This document shows, in pieces, positions 1-6,481 of a stretch of 35,064 nt of DNA; the first letter of the stretch is position 1; every line of letters begins with the position of its first letter. Where the stretch lies: positions 1 to 35,064 of the forward strand of contig SFGO01000018.1 in NCBI GenBank assembly GCA_004556545.1, written 5' to 3'. The DNA is from Clostridiales bacterium. Lineage in GTDB: Bacteria > Bacillota > Clostridia > Christensenellales > Aristaeellaceae. The position numbers were made by a program, and so were the translations under genes. The notes beneath the pieces were generated by a model, which had not been told where the DNA came from, made no database searches, and saw only the letters and a list, made by a program, of their open reading frames with translations.

Positions 1-78
1 GTCGCAGCAACTCTCGCCCCATGCGTCCTCTTCTATGGCGTTCTCCTCTTCAGACTCTTTCCTCTTTCCCTGTCCAAT

Positions 79-726
79 ATGTTTGACAAACCTACAAAAT
101 ATTTGGAACAGACGGAAACAAAACAGTTCAAACGCTGGTTTGGAGACAGCAAGGTGGTGGACGCGGATGGAAAGCCGCTGGTGGTGTACCATGCTACGGA
201 CGCGGATTTTACAGTGTTTGACCGGGAGAAGCTGGGGCAATATACCAGCGAAAACACGGATAATGAGGCAGCAATCGAAAGCGCGAAAGTAGGATTTTGG
301 TTTTCCGAAAATGATCTGCGGGAAAAGACGGGAAATAAGAAGACAATGGAGGTGTATCTTTCCATTGAAAACCCGATGGAAACAGACTTGTATACCATGC
401 TGGACGTGCTGGAAAACATGACGGCAGACGAGTACCGCGCGGAGCTGGAAGAAGAGGGCTACGACGGGCTGATTGTGACGGATCAGGAGTTTGACAATGC
501 CAAAAGCTATGTGGTATTTAAGCCGAACCAGATCAAGAGCGCAACGGACAACGTGGGAACCTTCGACTGGTTCAGCCCGGATAGCCGCTACAGCCTGAAG
601 GCCAATGCACCTCGTGAACTTATCAGACTGAAAGAATCATTCCAATACATTCCAAATAATAATGGGAGCCGCCATTCCGCACGGCTCCCATTGTTATTTA
701 TTGTTTTTGGGCTCATTCGCCCTTGA
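79..726 (+). pseudogene. ADP-ribosyltransferase (ART-PolyVal-like) fragment from a mobile element
   Basis: The reading frame carries the pattern FKRWFGDSKVVD..GKPLVVYHAT, then FWFSEN, an EEGYDGLIV stretch and an IKSATDNVGTFD...RYSLKA ending. These are typical of the ADP-ribosyltransferase domain found at the end of very large phage and conjugative-element polyvalent or MuF-type proteins. The recognisable part is about residues 1-175. The last ~40 residues run through a terminator hairpin and into the 3' end of the opposing gene, so they are probably not native. The ATG at 79 has no ribosome site, and the frame stays open to the left edge with protein-unlike hydrophobic sequence. I read it as a truncated remnant, or the tail of a larger gene cut by the window. 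Codon use is more AT-rich than in the genes to its right, consistent with transfer. The family is fairly clear; that it is broken is inference. Confidence 0.55.
661..692. terminator. Bidirectional terminator between fragment and VanW gene
   Basis: An 11-bp perfect stem, AATGGGAGCCG with CGGCTCCCATT, and a 10-nt loop. A T-rich tract follows on the plus side and an ATTATTT tract on the minus side. It sits just beyond the stop of the minus-strand VanW-like gene, its likely main client. Confidence 0.75.
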
Positions 727-1855
727 AGATCTGAAGCAGCAGACTGCCCTCGCCGGTGCTGAAGGCGTCGATGCGAATAGGAAAATCATAATCGTTGCGG
801 AAAATGAAGTTCAGCTTGACGTTGCCGACGGCGGCGTCCTGATGCATGGGCAGGTATTTGGCGCAGCCCGGGCCGTGGGGACGGCGGTACAGCACCGTCA
901 GGCCGGAAAGCTGGCGCACGGCGTTGTAAAGCGTGGAACTGCTCTGGCAGGTGCCGCCGCCGTAGCCCAGCTGACTGCCGCCGTCGATCAGCACGGGCGC
1001 GGGGTGATAGCCGTTGGTGCGCTTGTAGGGGCCGATCTGGGCGTTGAAATCCAGTGATTCGCCGGGCTGCATCACCCGGGTCATCAGCTCGCAGCTGCGC
1101 ACGATGTTCAGGCAGCGGCCCTCGTTGCCTTCCTTGCCGGTGTTGTATTCAAAGTAGCTGGCAAAGGCCGCGATGGGGGTATCGGCGCTCAGCGGCTCGT
1201 CCGTGGGGGAGACGGGGACCAGATCCGTCAAAAGGGAAGCGTCGATGTAGCCGTAGGAACGCCAGTAGAGGATCTTCGCAAAGCCGTCCACAAATTCCAG
1301 CACGGCGATTTTGCTGCCTTTTCCGATCTGAATGGCGTTGATGGGCGCTTCGCTGTCGGGCGCCTGATGAACGGGAGCCACGTCGGCGGTGGTGGCCACG
1401 TACTGGCTCAGCACGGTTCCGTAGGGCGGCGTGGAGGACGGGTCGATGGGAATGACGTCCTCGCTGATCCACGTGCGGATGACGTAGCCCACATTGCCGT
1501 TGTACTCCGCCAGCACATAGGAGGGATACACCGCATAGATGGTGATGGTCTCACCCTTGTTGATGGCGCAGACCACATCGCTTTCGCTGCTCTGCTCTGC
1601 CCGCATGCGGATTGTATTGCCGTTGGAGGTGAAGGGCTTGATGACGGCCCGATAGAGTGGAGTCAGGCCCTCGATGCTGGCCCGAACGCCCTGCGCGTCT
1701 AATTCGGACACACTGTCCTCTTCATCGACGGCTATGCCTTCGATCTCCACGTTTTCCGGCAGCGCTGCCTCGCTGTCTTCCGCCAGCGCCGAAGACAGGC
1801 ACATGAGCAGGCACAAAAGCAGGATTGCCAATCTTTTCCATTTGAAATCCTTCAT
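713..1855 (-). CDS. Secreted SH3-domain / VanW-family protein
   Basis: A 380-residue exported protein. A signal peptide (KRLAILLLCLLMCLSSALAE) fills about the first 26 residues. Two bacterial SH3-like segments follow (about 75-130 and 150-210), which in other proteins bind peptidoglycan. The C-terminal ~130 residues match the VanW domain: PGESLDFNAQIGP, then GYGGGTCQSSSTLYNA, and a DAAVGNVKLNF..RNDYDFPI ending. VanW is named after the vancomycin-resistance cluster, but its biochemical role is unknown and most copies, like this one, are not in such clusters. The ATG at 1855 has GGAGG eight bases upstream. It lies 30 bases after the acetyltransferase gene, so the two are probably co-transcribed from the promoter near 2476-2505. 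Domain assignment is firm; function in wall attachment or remodelling is inferred. Confidence 0.9.
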   Translation of the reverse strand: MKDFKWKRLAILLLCLLMCLSSALAEDSEAALPENVEIEGIAVDEEDSVSELDAQGVRASIEGLTPLYRAVIKPFTSNGNTIRMRAEQSSESDVVCAINKGETITIYAVYPSYVLAEYNGNVGYVIRTWISEDVIPIDPSSTPPYGTVLSQYVATTADVAPVHQAPDSEAPINAIQIGKGSKIAVLEFVDGFAKILYWRSYGYIDASLLTDLVPVSPTDEPLSADTPIAAFASYFEYNTGKEGNEGRCLNIVRSCELMTRVMQPGESLDFNAQIGPYKRTNGYHPAPVLIDGGSQLGYGGGTCQSSSTLYNAVRQLSGLTVLYRRPHGPGCAKYLPMHQDAAVGNVKLNFIFRNDYDFPIRIDAFSTGEGSLLLQIFKGE

Positions 1856-1885
1856 GGATGTATCCTCCGGTTTGAAAAATCGAGT

Positions 1886-2437
1886 TCACTCTTTTTCCGG
1901 CGATGAAAGCAGCAGCCGGTAAAACCGGCGCGCCCGGCCGTCGTAGGCGGGTTTTTCCACCATACACTGATAGCCTGCCCGCTCAAAGTTACGCCGAGAA
2001 GGCCCGTTCTCCGGGTCCACCGTGGCATAGACGGCATAGCCGCCTGCATCCGCCGCCAGATCCCGAAACAGCCGGAGAAACGCGGTATGCATGCCCCGGC
2101 CCCGGGCCGACGGACGAACCATCACGTCGTGAAAATCGAAGCTGCCGTTGACAGGCTGTTTCAGCGACGCCGCATAGCTGTGGCTGCCCCGCAGTTCGCC
2201 AGGCGTCAGCTCGGCAAAGCCCAGCAGCGTGTCGCCGTCAAAATAGGCGACGCCTTCGCAGGCGGAAACCACCTGCCGAAACTCCTCATCGTCGGAGGGA
2301 TAATACCAGCGCTTGTCCGGCAGCGCTTCCAGCACCTCAGCCTGAAGCGCCAGCATCGCCGGTACGTCGGCGGGGGTCAAAAGACGGGGAAGAAGGCCGT
2401 CCACGGCATAGGCCGTAAGGTCTTTCGGCAGTTTCAA
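1886..2437 (-). CDS. GNAT-family N-acetyltransferase
   Basis: A 183-residue protein with a GNAT fold. The acetyl-CoA pyrophosphate-binding segment VRPSARGRGMHTAFL lies at about 106-120, followed by the conserved VDPENGPSRRNFERAGY (about 140-156), the usual beta-4/alpha-3 and C-terminal elements. The start is TTG at 2437, with GGGAGG nine bases upstream; no better ATG exists in the frame. The substrate cannot be read from the sequence. It is the first gene of a probable two-gene unit with the VanW-like protein, which makes a cell-envelope substrate possible but unproven. Confidence 0.85.
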   Translation of the reverse strand: MKLPKDLTAYAVDGLLPRLLTPADVPAMLALQAEVLEALPDKRWYYPSDDEEFRQVVSACEGVAYFDGDTLLGFAELTPGELRGSHSYAASLKQPVNGSFDFHDVMVRPSARGRGMHTAFLRLFRDLAADAGGYAVYATVDPENGPSRRNFERAGYQCMVEKPAYDGRARRFYRLLLSSPEKE

Positions 2438-2475
2438 GAAAATTCGCCTCCCGAAGGATCAAAAAATACCATCCC

Positions 2476-2505
2476 ATTATAAGCTTTCGGGGCGGAAGCT
2501 GTCAA
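2476..2505 (-). promoter_or_regulatory. Sigma-70-type promoter for GNAT-VanW operon
   Basis: Read on the minus strand: TTGACA (2500-2505), an 18-base spacer, and TATAAT (2476-2481), both perfect hexamers. It is about 40 bases upstream of the TTG start at 2437. Confidence 0.85.
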
Positions 2506-2589
2506 ATACAGAAAGAAGCCCGAAAGCCATGCCGGATGGGCAAAAAAGTGTTCAGCCCTTTGAAAAAGAAAAAACAAATGTAAAAAATA

Positions 2590-2797
2590 CCCTGCGGAAA
2601 ATCATCCCGCAGGGCCAGTCTGTCGAAAATCCCCGAATTGGCCGTCTGCGCCCGCAAACAGCGCTACGCTGGTTTGCGGGGAAAGCACTGCGGCACAAGT
2701 TATATGGGCTCCGCCCCTATAACCCCGGCAGGAGGCAGTGCCTCCTGCACCTCCACTTTTTGACGTTCTGTATCCTGCGGAAAATCATCCCGCAGGG
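2590..2797. repeat. Cluster of five hairpins bounded by identical 24-base direct repeats
   Basis: This gene-free stretch holds five inverted repeats. Hairpin 1 (2590-2614) is CCCTGCGG with CCGCAGGG. Hairpin 2 (2651-2680) is a 13-bp stem, CCCGCAAACAGCG with its complement, with one bulged base and a 3-nt loop. Hairpin 3 (2699-2723) is GTTATATGGG with CCCCTATAAC, one mismatch. Hairpin 4 (2728-2748) is GCAGGAGGC-AGT-GCCTCCTGC, perfect. Hairpin 5 (2774-2797) repeats hairpin 1. The outer copies 2591-2614 and 2774-2797 are identical over 24 bases. No ORF here looks real. It lies between the stop of the CmpB-like gene and the promoter of the next minus-strand operon. It may be a dispersed non-coding repeat (REP/MITE-like) or a structured RNA. 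The hairpins are seen; the class is inferred. Confidence 0.75.
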
Positions 2798-2815
2798 CAA
2801 AAGGCATTTGTGGGG

Positions 2816-3661
2816 TCAGCGCTGCTCTTTCCGCAGCTGCTTTCCTTTCGAGCGCAGTTCTTCTTTCTTGGCCTTGACCGCCGCTTTGCGCTCCTGCACG
2901 GCCAGACGAAGCTCTTCCTCCCGGGCGTCGATTTCCGCACGGACCCGAAGCTGCGCCTGCTTCAGGTCAGCCTTCAGCTTCGCACGGGCGGCGCGGGCCT
3001 TCTCAATCGATTTCCGATTGTACAGCTTGGCATAGGGGAAGGCGCGCAGAGTACGCCGCACCAGAGCGGAATCCCGCGCCAGCGTTTCCCGGACGCTCTT
3101 GGTGATGGCCTCGGTGTCGTCTTTTTCGGACAGCGAGGTATTTTTGCGGATGCGGCTCAGCACCGTAGCGGAAACCACCGTGTCGGTCAACAGCAGCGCC
3201 GCCAGCGAGCCGGAAAGGGCGTACAGGGCCGTTTCGGACAGCGCGTCAAACCAGCCGAAAACCAGCGGCTTTAGGAAATACACCATCACTAGTCCCAACA
3301 GCCCGAAGGGAATCAGCGTGTTGGCGCAGACGCGGCCGTTCAGGTTGAACTTCCGCTGGCTGTAGTCCCACCAGCGGGCATGGAACAGCTTCTCCATCAG
3401 GTAGGAGGTCAGATATTCCAGCGTACCGCAGACCAGCATGGCCAGCAGAAACACCGCCAACGGGTAGGCGGAAAAGCCGGACAGAAGCAGCGTGACAAAT
3501 ACCGCCCCGAAGCCGTAGATGGGGCAGTAGGGGCCGATGAGAAAGCCCCGGTTGATAAAGCGATGGAATTGAAAGAGCTTGCAGGTGACTTCCATCAGCC
3601 AGCCCAGCATGGAGCAGAAGAAAAACAACAGAAAATACCGGCATGCCAGATCGAGTGTCAT
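2816..3661 (-). CDS. CmpB-like (putative ABC-transporter type IV) membrane protein with C-terminal coiled coil
   Basis: A 281-residue protein from the ATG at 3661, which has AAGGAGG seven bases upstream. The frame extends further upstream, but that part is not protein-like. Residues ~5-185 have about five or six hydrophobic segments and carry the family marks LGWLMEV, NRGFLIGPYCPIYGFG and a WWDYS...FNLNGRVC stretch. These fit the family called putative ABC-transporter type IV (PF06541), whose role is unknown despite the name. The last ~80 residues are a Lys/Arg/Glu/Ala-rich predicted coiled coil (RAARAKLKADLKQ, then repeated KAAVKAKKEEL). It lies downstream of ribonuclease J but is separated from it by a terminator. 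No substrate can be proposed. Confidence 0.85.
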   Translation of the reverse strand: MTLDLACRYFLLFFFCSMLGWLMEVTCKLFQFHRFINRGFLIGPYCPIYGFGAVFVTLLLSGFSAYPLAVFLLAMLVCGTLEYLTSYLMEKLFHARWWDYSQRKFNLNGRVCANTLIPFGLLGLVMVYFLKPLVFGWFDALSETALYALSGSLAALLLTDTVVSATVLSRIRKNTSLSEKDDTEAITKSVRETLARDSALVRRTLRAFPYAKLYNRKSIEKARAARAKLKADLKQAQLRVRAEIDAREEELRLAVQERKAAVKAKKEELRSKGKQLRKEQR

Positions 3662-3706
3662 GGAGGGCCTCCTTTGCGGTGAGGGGGGAACAGTCGCTAT
3701 TTCATC

Positions 3707-3742
3707 AAAAAAGCAAGCTGCGGCATTTGTCGCGGCTTGCTT
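3707..3742 (-). terminator. Terminator downstream of ribonuclease J
   Basis: Read on the minus strand, AAGCAAGC pairs with GCTTGCTT around a GC-rich inner stem and is followed by a run of T. It lies about 70 bases after the ribonuclease J stop and before the CmpB-like gene. Confidence 0.75.
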
Positions 3743-3811
3743 CCGGCCAGCGAATCCGGCCACGGTCGTGAGCTTGAGGCAGTCCAAAAATGCCGGGAAT
3801 AAAGCCCCTTG

Positions 3812-5479
3812 TCAGATCTCCATGATGATGGGGAGAATCATGGGGTTGCGCTTGATCTTTTCGAAAATGTAGCGGTGCAGCTCGTCTTTGATGCGGTTCT
3901 TCAGATTCTGCCATTCGCTGCCGTCGATGCAGCCGTAGTCCGCAATAATCCGGCGGGCCAGTTCCCGGCTGGACTCGATGATGTCCTCGTTCTCCCGCAC
4001 GTAGACAAAGCCGCGGCTGATCAGATCGGGGCCGGAAACCAGCGTACCGTTGTCCCGGTCGATGGCCATGACCACGATAATCAGGCCGTCCTGGCTGAGG
4101 TGCTTCCGATCCCGCAGAACCACGTTGCCCACGTCGCCGATGCCCAGACCATCCACCAGAACGCCGCCGGTGGGCACCACGCCCGTGATGGCCAGACTGT
4201 CCTGACTCATCTCAATGACCTGACCGATCTCGGGGATGATGATGTTGGAACTCTTGACGCCCAGTTCCTCCGCCAGCTCGGCATGCTGCCACAGGTTGGC
4301 ATACTCGCCGTGAATCGGGATAAAGTACTTCTCCTTGCAGAGGGCGTGGAGCAGCTTGATCTCTTCCTGACAGGCGTGGCCGGAAACGTGAACCTCGCCA
4401 AGCTGGCCGTAGATCACGTTCGCGCCGCAGCGGTACAGCTGGTTGATGACCCGGGCCACGGGCTTTTCGTTGCCGGGAATGGGGGAGGCGGAAATGATGA
4501 CCGTATCGGTGGGCCGAATCTGCAGCTTGCGGTGCTCGCCGTAAGCCATGCGGGTCAGGCCGGCCATGGCCTCGCCCTGACTGCCGGTGGTGACCACCAG
4601 CACCTCTTCGTCAGGATAATTGTCCAGATCGTCCACATCGATCATGTATTCTTCGGGAATATGCAGTTCGCCGATGGTCATGGCGACGCGGGTCACGTTG
4701 ACCATGCTGCGGCCGATGAAGCAGACCTTCCGCCCGAACATGGCGGCGGAATCCACCACCATCTGAATACGGTGGACGTTGGAGGCGAACATGGCCACGA
4801 TCACCCGGCCCTTGGCCTCCTGGAACATGTCGATGAAGGTCTGGCCGATCTTGGTCTCGCTCATGGTGTGACCCTTGCGGGCGATATTGGTGGATTCGCA
4901 GAGGAAGCACATCACGCCGTCGTTGCCCAGCATGGCAAAGCTGGCCAGGTCCGTAACCTCGCCGTCGATGGGGGTGAAGTCCACTTTGAAGTCGCCGCTG
5001 AAGACGATGGTTCCGGCGGGGCAGGTGATGGCAATGGCCACGGCCCCCGCGATGGAATGGTTCACATGAATAAATTTGACATGGAAGCATCCCAGATCCA
5101 GTTCGTCCCGGGGCTTGATGACGTTGAGCGGAATCCCGGCGATGCGGTGCTCCTTAAGCTTGAGATCCACCAGCGCCAGCGTCAGCTTGGTGCCGTACAG
5201 GGGCATGGGAACCTGCCGGAGCACATAGGGCGTCGCGCCGATGTGGTCCTCATGGCCGTGGGTCAGAAGCATGCCGCGGATGCGGTCCTTGTTCTGGATG
5301 AGATAGGTTACGTCGGGAATGACCAGATCCACGCCCAACATGTCCTCTTTGGGGAAGATGGAGCCGCAGTCCACGACCAGCATATCCTCGCCGTATTCCA
5401 CCACGGTGATATTCTTGCCAAATTCGTCTACGCCGCCCAGCGGAATAATGCGGAGCTTCTCCTGTTGTTGCTGTGCCAT
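3812..5479 (-). CDS. rnj: Ribonuclease J
   Basis: A 555-residue metallo-beta-lactamase/beta-CASP ribonuclease, acting in the cytoplasm as 5'-to-3' exonuclease and endonuclease in mRNA decay and rRNA maturation. The zinc motif HGHEDH is at residues 74-79. Further family marks are VNHSIAGAVA (third metal motif), FSGDFKVD, and beta-CASP segments FASNVHRIQ, TGSQGE and SASPIPGNE. HVSGHA and IPIHGEYANLWQH belong to the final metal site, and the C-terminal domain follows. Length matches the usual ~555. The start is the ATG at 5479, after GAAAGGAGG; an upstream in-frame start at 5587 has no such site and adds foreign-looking residues. It has its own promoter with a ~220-base untranslated leader. Only one copy is visible, so J1 versus J2 cannot be decided. 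Confidence 0.95.
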   Translation of the reverse strand: MAQQQQEKLRIIPLGGVDEFGKNITVVEYGEDMLVVDCGSIFPKEDMLGVDLVIPDVTYLIQNKDRIRGMLLTHGHEDHIGATPYVLRQVPMPLYGTKLTLALVDLKLKEHRIAGIPLNVIKPRDELDLGCFHVKFIHVNHSIAGAVAIAITCPAGTIVFSGDFKVDFTPIDGEVTDLASFAMLGNDGVMCFLCESTNIARKGHTMSETKIGQTFIDMFQEAKGRVIVAMFASNVHRIQMVVDSAAMFGRKVCFIGRSMVNVTRVAMTIGELHIPEEYMIDVDDLDNYPDEEVLVVTTGSQGEAMAGLTRMAYGEHRKLQIRPTDTVIISASPIPGNEKPVARVINQLYRCGANVIYGQLGEVHVSGHACQEEIKLLHALCKEKYFIPIHGEYANLWQHAELAEELGVKSSNIIIPEIGQVIEMSQDSLAITGVVPTGGVLVDGLGIGDVGNVVLRDRKHLSQDGLIIVVMAIDRDNGTLVSGPDLISRGFVYVRENEDIIESSRELARRIIADYGCIDGSEWQNLKNRIKDELHRYIFEKIKRNPMILPIIMEI

Positions 5480-5707
5480 AACGGCCTCCTTTCCTGCCAG
5501 GCAGGAGTATTTTGAAACGGCGAAAGCGCGCGTTGCGTGTCTTTGCACCGTAAATGACTGCCGAAATCCCTTTCTGCTCCAAACCAAAAATCAAAACCAG
5601 AAATAAAGGGGGAACAGAGCTACGCAGCAGCAGGGCCGCAAGCGCACGCCGGGAAAGGGAATGCAGTTGTCCTTCAGGTGTGTGTCCACACCCTTCCAGC
5701 ATTTGTT

Positions 5708-5736
5708 AGTATAGCATAAAAACGGGTTTTTGAACA
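5708..5736 (-). promoter_or_regulatory. Extended -10 promoter for ribonuclease J, with long leader
   Basis: Minus strand: TGTTCA (weak -35, 5731-5736), 17-base spacer, then TGC-TATACT (-10 at 5708-5713, with the TG extension). The start site near 5700 leaves a ~220-base leader (5480-5700). That leader holds a small GGTGTG/CACACC hairpin near 5677-5692 and no convincing ORF. Confidence 0.6.
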
Positions 5737-5757
5737 GCGTTTTGGCAAGTTTTATCG

Positions 5758-5791
5758 CCCGGGAATTGTGAAGACTTTTCCCGGGTTTTTT
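5758..5791 (+). terminator. Plus-strand intrinsic terminator with no plus-strand gene upstream
   Basis: CCCGGGAA pairs with TTCCCGGG around a 12-nt loop, followed by TTTTTT (5786-5791) on the plus strand. On the minus strand the same stem lacks a T run. It therefore looks strongest for transcripts moving rightward, although the neighbouring genes (RseC-like and rnj) are both on the minus strand. It may still act weakly as the end of the RseC-like gene. Confidence 0.65.
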
Positions 5792-5806
5792 GTGAAAGGG
5801 TCACAG

Positions 5807-6253
5807 TCATTCCCGGCCGGGACAGCCCAGCGCATCCACGGCGGAACGGTCTTCGTATACGGCGGTGACGCGGGGCGTCCATTCAGGCCGCCCGGCCAGC
5901 ACCCGATCCTTGAAACGGAGAAAGCCCATGCCCAGCAAAAGCCCCAGAAGCCCTGTCAGGATGGCGGCGCCTTCGCCGCCTAGCCAGCGGTAGCCGGCAA
6001 ACAGCCCCGCCAGAAACAGCGCCAGCGGAACCGCATAGGCCAGCGCCGCCGCATGAAGAAAACGCCCATCGGGCATCTCCACCTTCACCCAGTTTCCGGG
6101 GCGGCAGGTTTCGCCGGTTTTCAGGCGGATGACCGTTTCTTTGCCGCTGCCGCCGCAGGCCCCGCATTTGGCGCAGGCTTCCGGGCGGATATAACGAATG
6201 ACGGCAACGCCGCTGCGGCCGTCGTATTGGAGGACTTCGCCGAATTTGGTCAT
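5807..6253 (-). CDS. SoxR-reducing system protein RseC/MucC family
   Basis: A 148-residue membrane protein. The N-terminal half has a small beta-type domain with the cysteine cluster CAKCGACGGSG (about residues 26-36), and a RPGNWVKVEMP segment. Two adjacent hydrophobic helices follow (about 68-86 and 94-112), then a short cytoplasmic tail. This is the architecture of the RseC/MucC family, which in proteobacteria is tied to SoxR reduction and to Rnf-type electron transfer; its role in Clostridia is less clear. The ATG at 6253 has GAAAGAGG upstream; longer upstream frames are not protein-like. It is divergent from rpoB. No rnf or sox gene is in the window. Confidence 0.75.
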   Translation of the reverse strand: MTKFGEVLQYDGRSGVAVIRYIRPEACAKCGACGGSGKETVIRLKTGETCRPGNWVKVEMPDGRFLHAAALAYAVPLALFLAGLFAGYRWLGGEGAAILTGLLGLLLGMGFLRFKDRVLAGRPEWTPRVTAVYEDRSAVDALGCPGRE

Positions 6254-6302
6254 GCGGTCACGCCTCTTTCCATATAAACATAGGTAAATTTGTGCGCATG
6301 TA

Positions 6303-6331
6303 TTGACACAGGCGCATTCGGGCGCTATAAT
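6303..6331 (+). promoter_or_regulatory. Perfect consensus sigma-A promoter of rpoBC
   Basis: TTGACA (6303-6308), exactly 17 bases, TATAAT (6326-6331). It predicts a start near 6338 and a ~143-base leader before rpoB. No other plus-strand gene lies upstream. Confidence 0.93.
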
Positions 6332-6413
6332 ATAAAATTGCATCAGTATCGGAACCGAGCTATGCCCAGCATACTGCCTGATTGGTATTGTACATGCCCC
6401 GCGGCAAAAATGC

Positions 6414-6430
6414 AACAAGAAATTCTTGTT
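6414..6430 (+). promoter_or_regulatory. Palindrome in the rpoB leader
   Basis: AACAAGAA-A-TTCTTGTT is a perfect 17-base palindrome. In RNA it can form a 6-bp hairpin with a 5-nt loop immediately 5' of the AGGGAG ribosome site of the short leader ORF. It could be a protein-binding site or an RNA hairpin; the sequence does not decide. Confidence 0.5.
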
Positions 6431-6442
6431 AGGGAGAAGCTC

Positions 6443-6466
6443 ATGACGACGCTTGCGACAACATAA
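6443..6466 (+). CDS. Possible seven-residue leader peptide upstream of rpoB
   Basis: ATG at 6443 reads MTTLATT and stops with TAA at 6464-6466. It has its own ribosome site AGGGAG six bases upstream. Its stop codon is fused to the rpoB ribosome site (TAAGGGG), so ribosomes ending here would be delivered to rpoB, which suggests translational coupling. It is too short for homology; evidence is layout only. Confidence 0.4.
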   Translation: MTTLATT

Positions 6467-6481
6467 GGGGTGATGGCATTT

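Noticed and set aside
713..1855. A vancomycin-resistance cluster suggested by the VanW domain
   Set aside because: No vanH, vanA/B-type ligase, vanX or two-component genes are present; VanW domains are common outside resistance loci.
3809..5515. A 568-residue plus-strand frame opposite ribonuclease J
   Set aside because: His/Asp/Gly/Val-rich mirror of the rnj codons; no ribosome site, and the minus strand holds a complete catalytic protein.
6470..6481. GTG 6470 or ATG 6473 as the rpoB start
   Set aside because: They lie on or directly beside the AAGGGG ribosome site; ATG 6482 has workable spacing and gives the N-terminal length seen in related beta subunits.
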